Virus record (IMG/VR): IMGVR_UViG_3300043568_001570
Coordinates: 1 to 25,988 of that record
Length of the DNA stretch: 25,988 nt
Direction: 5' to 3' (one strand)
Source: a virus
Position numbers and translations under genes: made by a program. How positions within the stretch are numbered: the first letter of the stretch is position 1; each line of letters opens with the position of its first letter. The notes under the pieces were generated by a model. The model worked only from the letters and a program-made list of their open reading frames with translations, made no database searches and was not told the DNA's origin. Below, piece by piece: positions 25,122 through 25,988 of the stretch.

Positions 25122-25988
25122 GACCGATCATGGCGTCAAGATCATGTTGTTGCCACTGATCTGCTACTGAATTAAACTTGCCTGCACTGGCGGTTAACAA
25201 CGGAGGATCACCGTCACGTTGTTTACCGGATATAATTTTTAGTTCTTTGCCAGTGATGCGTTCTGCCGCAGCAATGATTTCTCGGTTGCTGATGCCTGTA
25301 CCAGAACCTAGATTATATACTCCAGCTGGCACAGCACGATCTAGAGCAAGAGCATGAGCTCGAGCAATGTCTTCCACATGTACATAGTCGCGAATGCAGG
25401 TGCCATCCGGCGTGGGATAGTTGGTGCCATTCAGTGTGAACTCAGCGTCATCACGCAAACATTCTAAAACTCGCGCAATAATGTGAGTAGCACCAGGTTC
25501 TTGACCATGTCGCTTTTGAGCATCAGCTCCACACGCATTGAAATAACGAAAGCTGACATAATCAAGACCATACGCACGTCGGTATGCTTCCAGCATCCAG
25601 TCAATCATCAGCTTGCTTTCGCCATAAGGACTGATAGGTTCTTTGGGATCAACTTCGTGACAATTAGCCATAACTGGCTCACCGTACACCGCGGCGCTTG
25701 AACTAAAAATAATTCTAGTCTGTGGCATGGCTGCCAACACAAAGTCCAACAGGTGCATGGTTCTGGCCATGTTGTTGTGATAGTAGTCGCTGGGAGTTTT
25801 CATGCTGGGGCCAACCAGGCTGGAACCAGCACAGTGTACAACAGCATCTGGCCTGACATCAAGCAGTTTCCTGAAGGATTCATTACAGTCAAAGTCTGCT
25901 TGCACAAAATCCATAACACCTGTAAGATGCGTTGGCAGGGGTCTACGATCAATCCCTGTTATGGCGTGCCCTGCATCCTTGAGCTGTA
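25096..25988 (-). CDS. galE: UDP-glucose 4-epimerase-like, N-terminus outside window
   Basis: The frame is open to the right edge: codons upstream of the internal Met at 25914 read LKDAGHAITGIDRRPLPTH, the normal N-terminal strand-helix of GalE after the GxxGxxG loop, so the Met is not the start. AVYGE, SPYGESKLMIDWML (YxxxK), RYFNACGAD and DGTCIRDYVHVEDIARAH are all GalE motifs. It interconverts UDP-glucose and UDP-galactose or their N-acetyl forms. About 297 residues visible, ending at TAA 25096, 26 nt inside the next gene. Confidence 0.93.
   Translation of the reverse strand, partial: QLKDAGHAITGIDRRPLPTHLTGVMDFVQADFDCNESFRKLLDVRPDAVVHCAGSSLVGPSMKTPSDYYHNNMARTMHLLDFVLAAMPQTRIIFSSSAAVYGEPVMANCHEVDPKEPISPYGESKLMIDWMLEAYRRAYGLDYVSFRYFNACGADAQKRHGQEPGATHIIARVLECLRDDAEFTLNGTNYPTPDGTCIRDYVHVEDIARAHALALDRAVPAGVYNLGSGTGISNREIIAAAERITGKELKIISGKQRDGDPPLLTASAGKFNSVADQWQQHDLDAMIGHAWAWYVR

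Overview
The window looks like part of a large tailed-phage genome (T4-like myovirus gene content). Every convincing protein gene and RNA gene lies on the minus strand. Short genes are packed with 1-29 nt overlaps and many ATGA junctions. Its proteins are typical of marine and freshwater T4-like phages: a 5'-3' exonuclease, a MazG-type pyrophosphohydrolase, two SGNH-type proteins, queE/queD/folE, sugar-nucleotide enzymes, a radical SAM twitch-type protein and GIY-YIG nucleases. Base composition is moderate. The tmRNA tag (ANDSQFALAA) and a circularly permuted two-piece tmRNA layout point to a proteobacterial host, perhaps a betaproteobacterium. That host guess is inference.

From right to left, which is the direction of transcription: 25988-19575 holds sugar and polysaccharide genes (galE partial, a compact DegT-like aminotransferase, GT2, cupin, SDR, gmd) mixed with 7-deazaguanine genes (folE, queD). 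19573-13361 carries an SGNH protein, queE, a cytidylyltransferase, a second SGNH protein, the exonuclease, MazG and small conserved phage proteins. 13364-10252 holds short accessory genes, several with their own sigma70-type promoters, plus tRNA-Met, Arg and Leu. 10237-6503 holds a glycosyltransferase-like gene, a GIY-YIG endonuclease gene lodged beside or inside a permuted tmRNA gene, a NeuD-like acyltransferase and a conserved phage protein.

6475-1 is an RNA-rich region. Two tRNA arrays (about 6032-4809 and 2392-550) are interrupted by a radical SAM gene and a fatty acid desaturase. Eighteen tRNAs can be read with an anticodon, nearly all with encoded CCA and one a probable initiator tRNA. 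Several more tRNA-like genes have normal ends but abnormal centres. Between the tRNAs lie six related elements, each closed by a long stem built on AAACACACT / AGTGTGTTT, and a seventh closed by a perfect 21-bp stem. Two further RNAs (about 186 and 147 nt) have their own consensus promoter and terminator and share a design in which an upstream stem competes with the terminator stem.

Most non-coding units are driven by near-perfect host-type promoters (TTGACA, exactly 17 bp, TATAAT), so the phage probably transcribes its translation-support RNAs with unmodified host polymerase. The unusual part of the window is this RNA cargo: tRNAs, an initiator tRNA, a tmRNA, and at least two unassigned structured RNA families.
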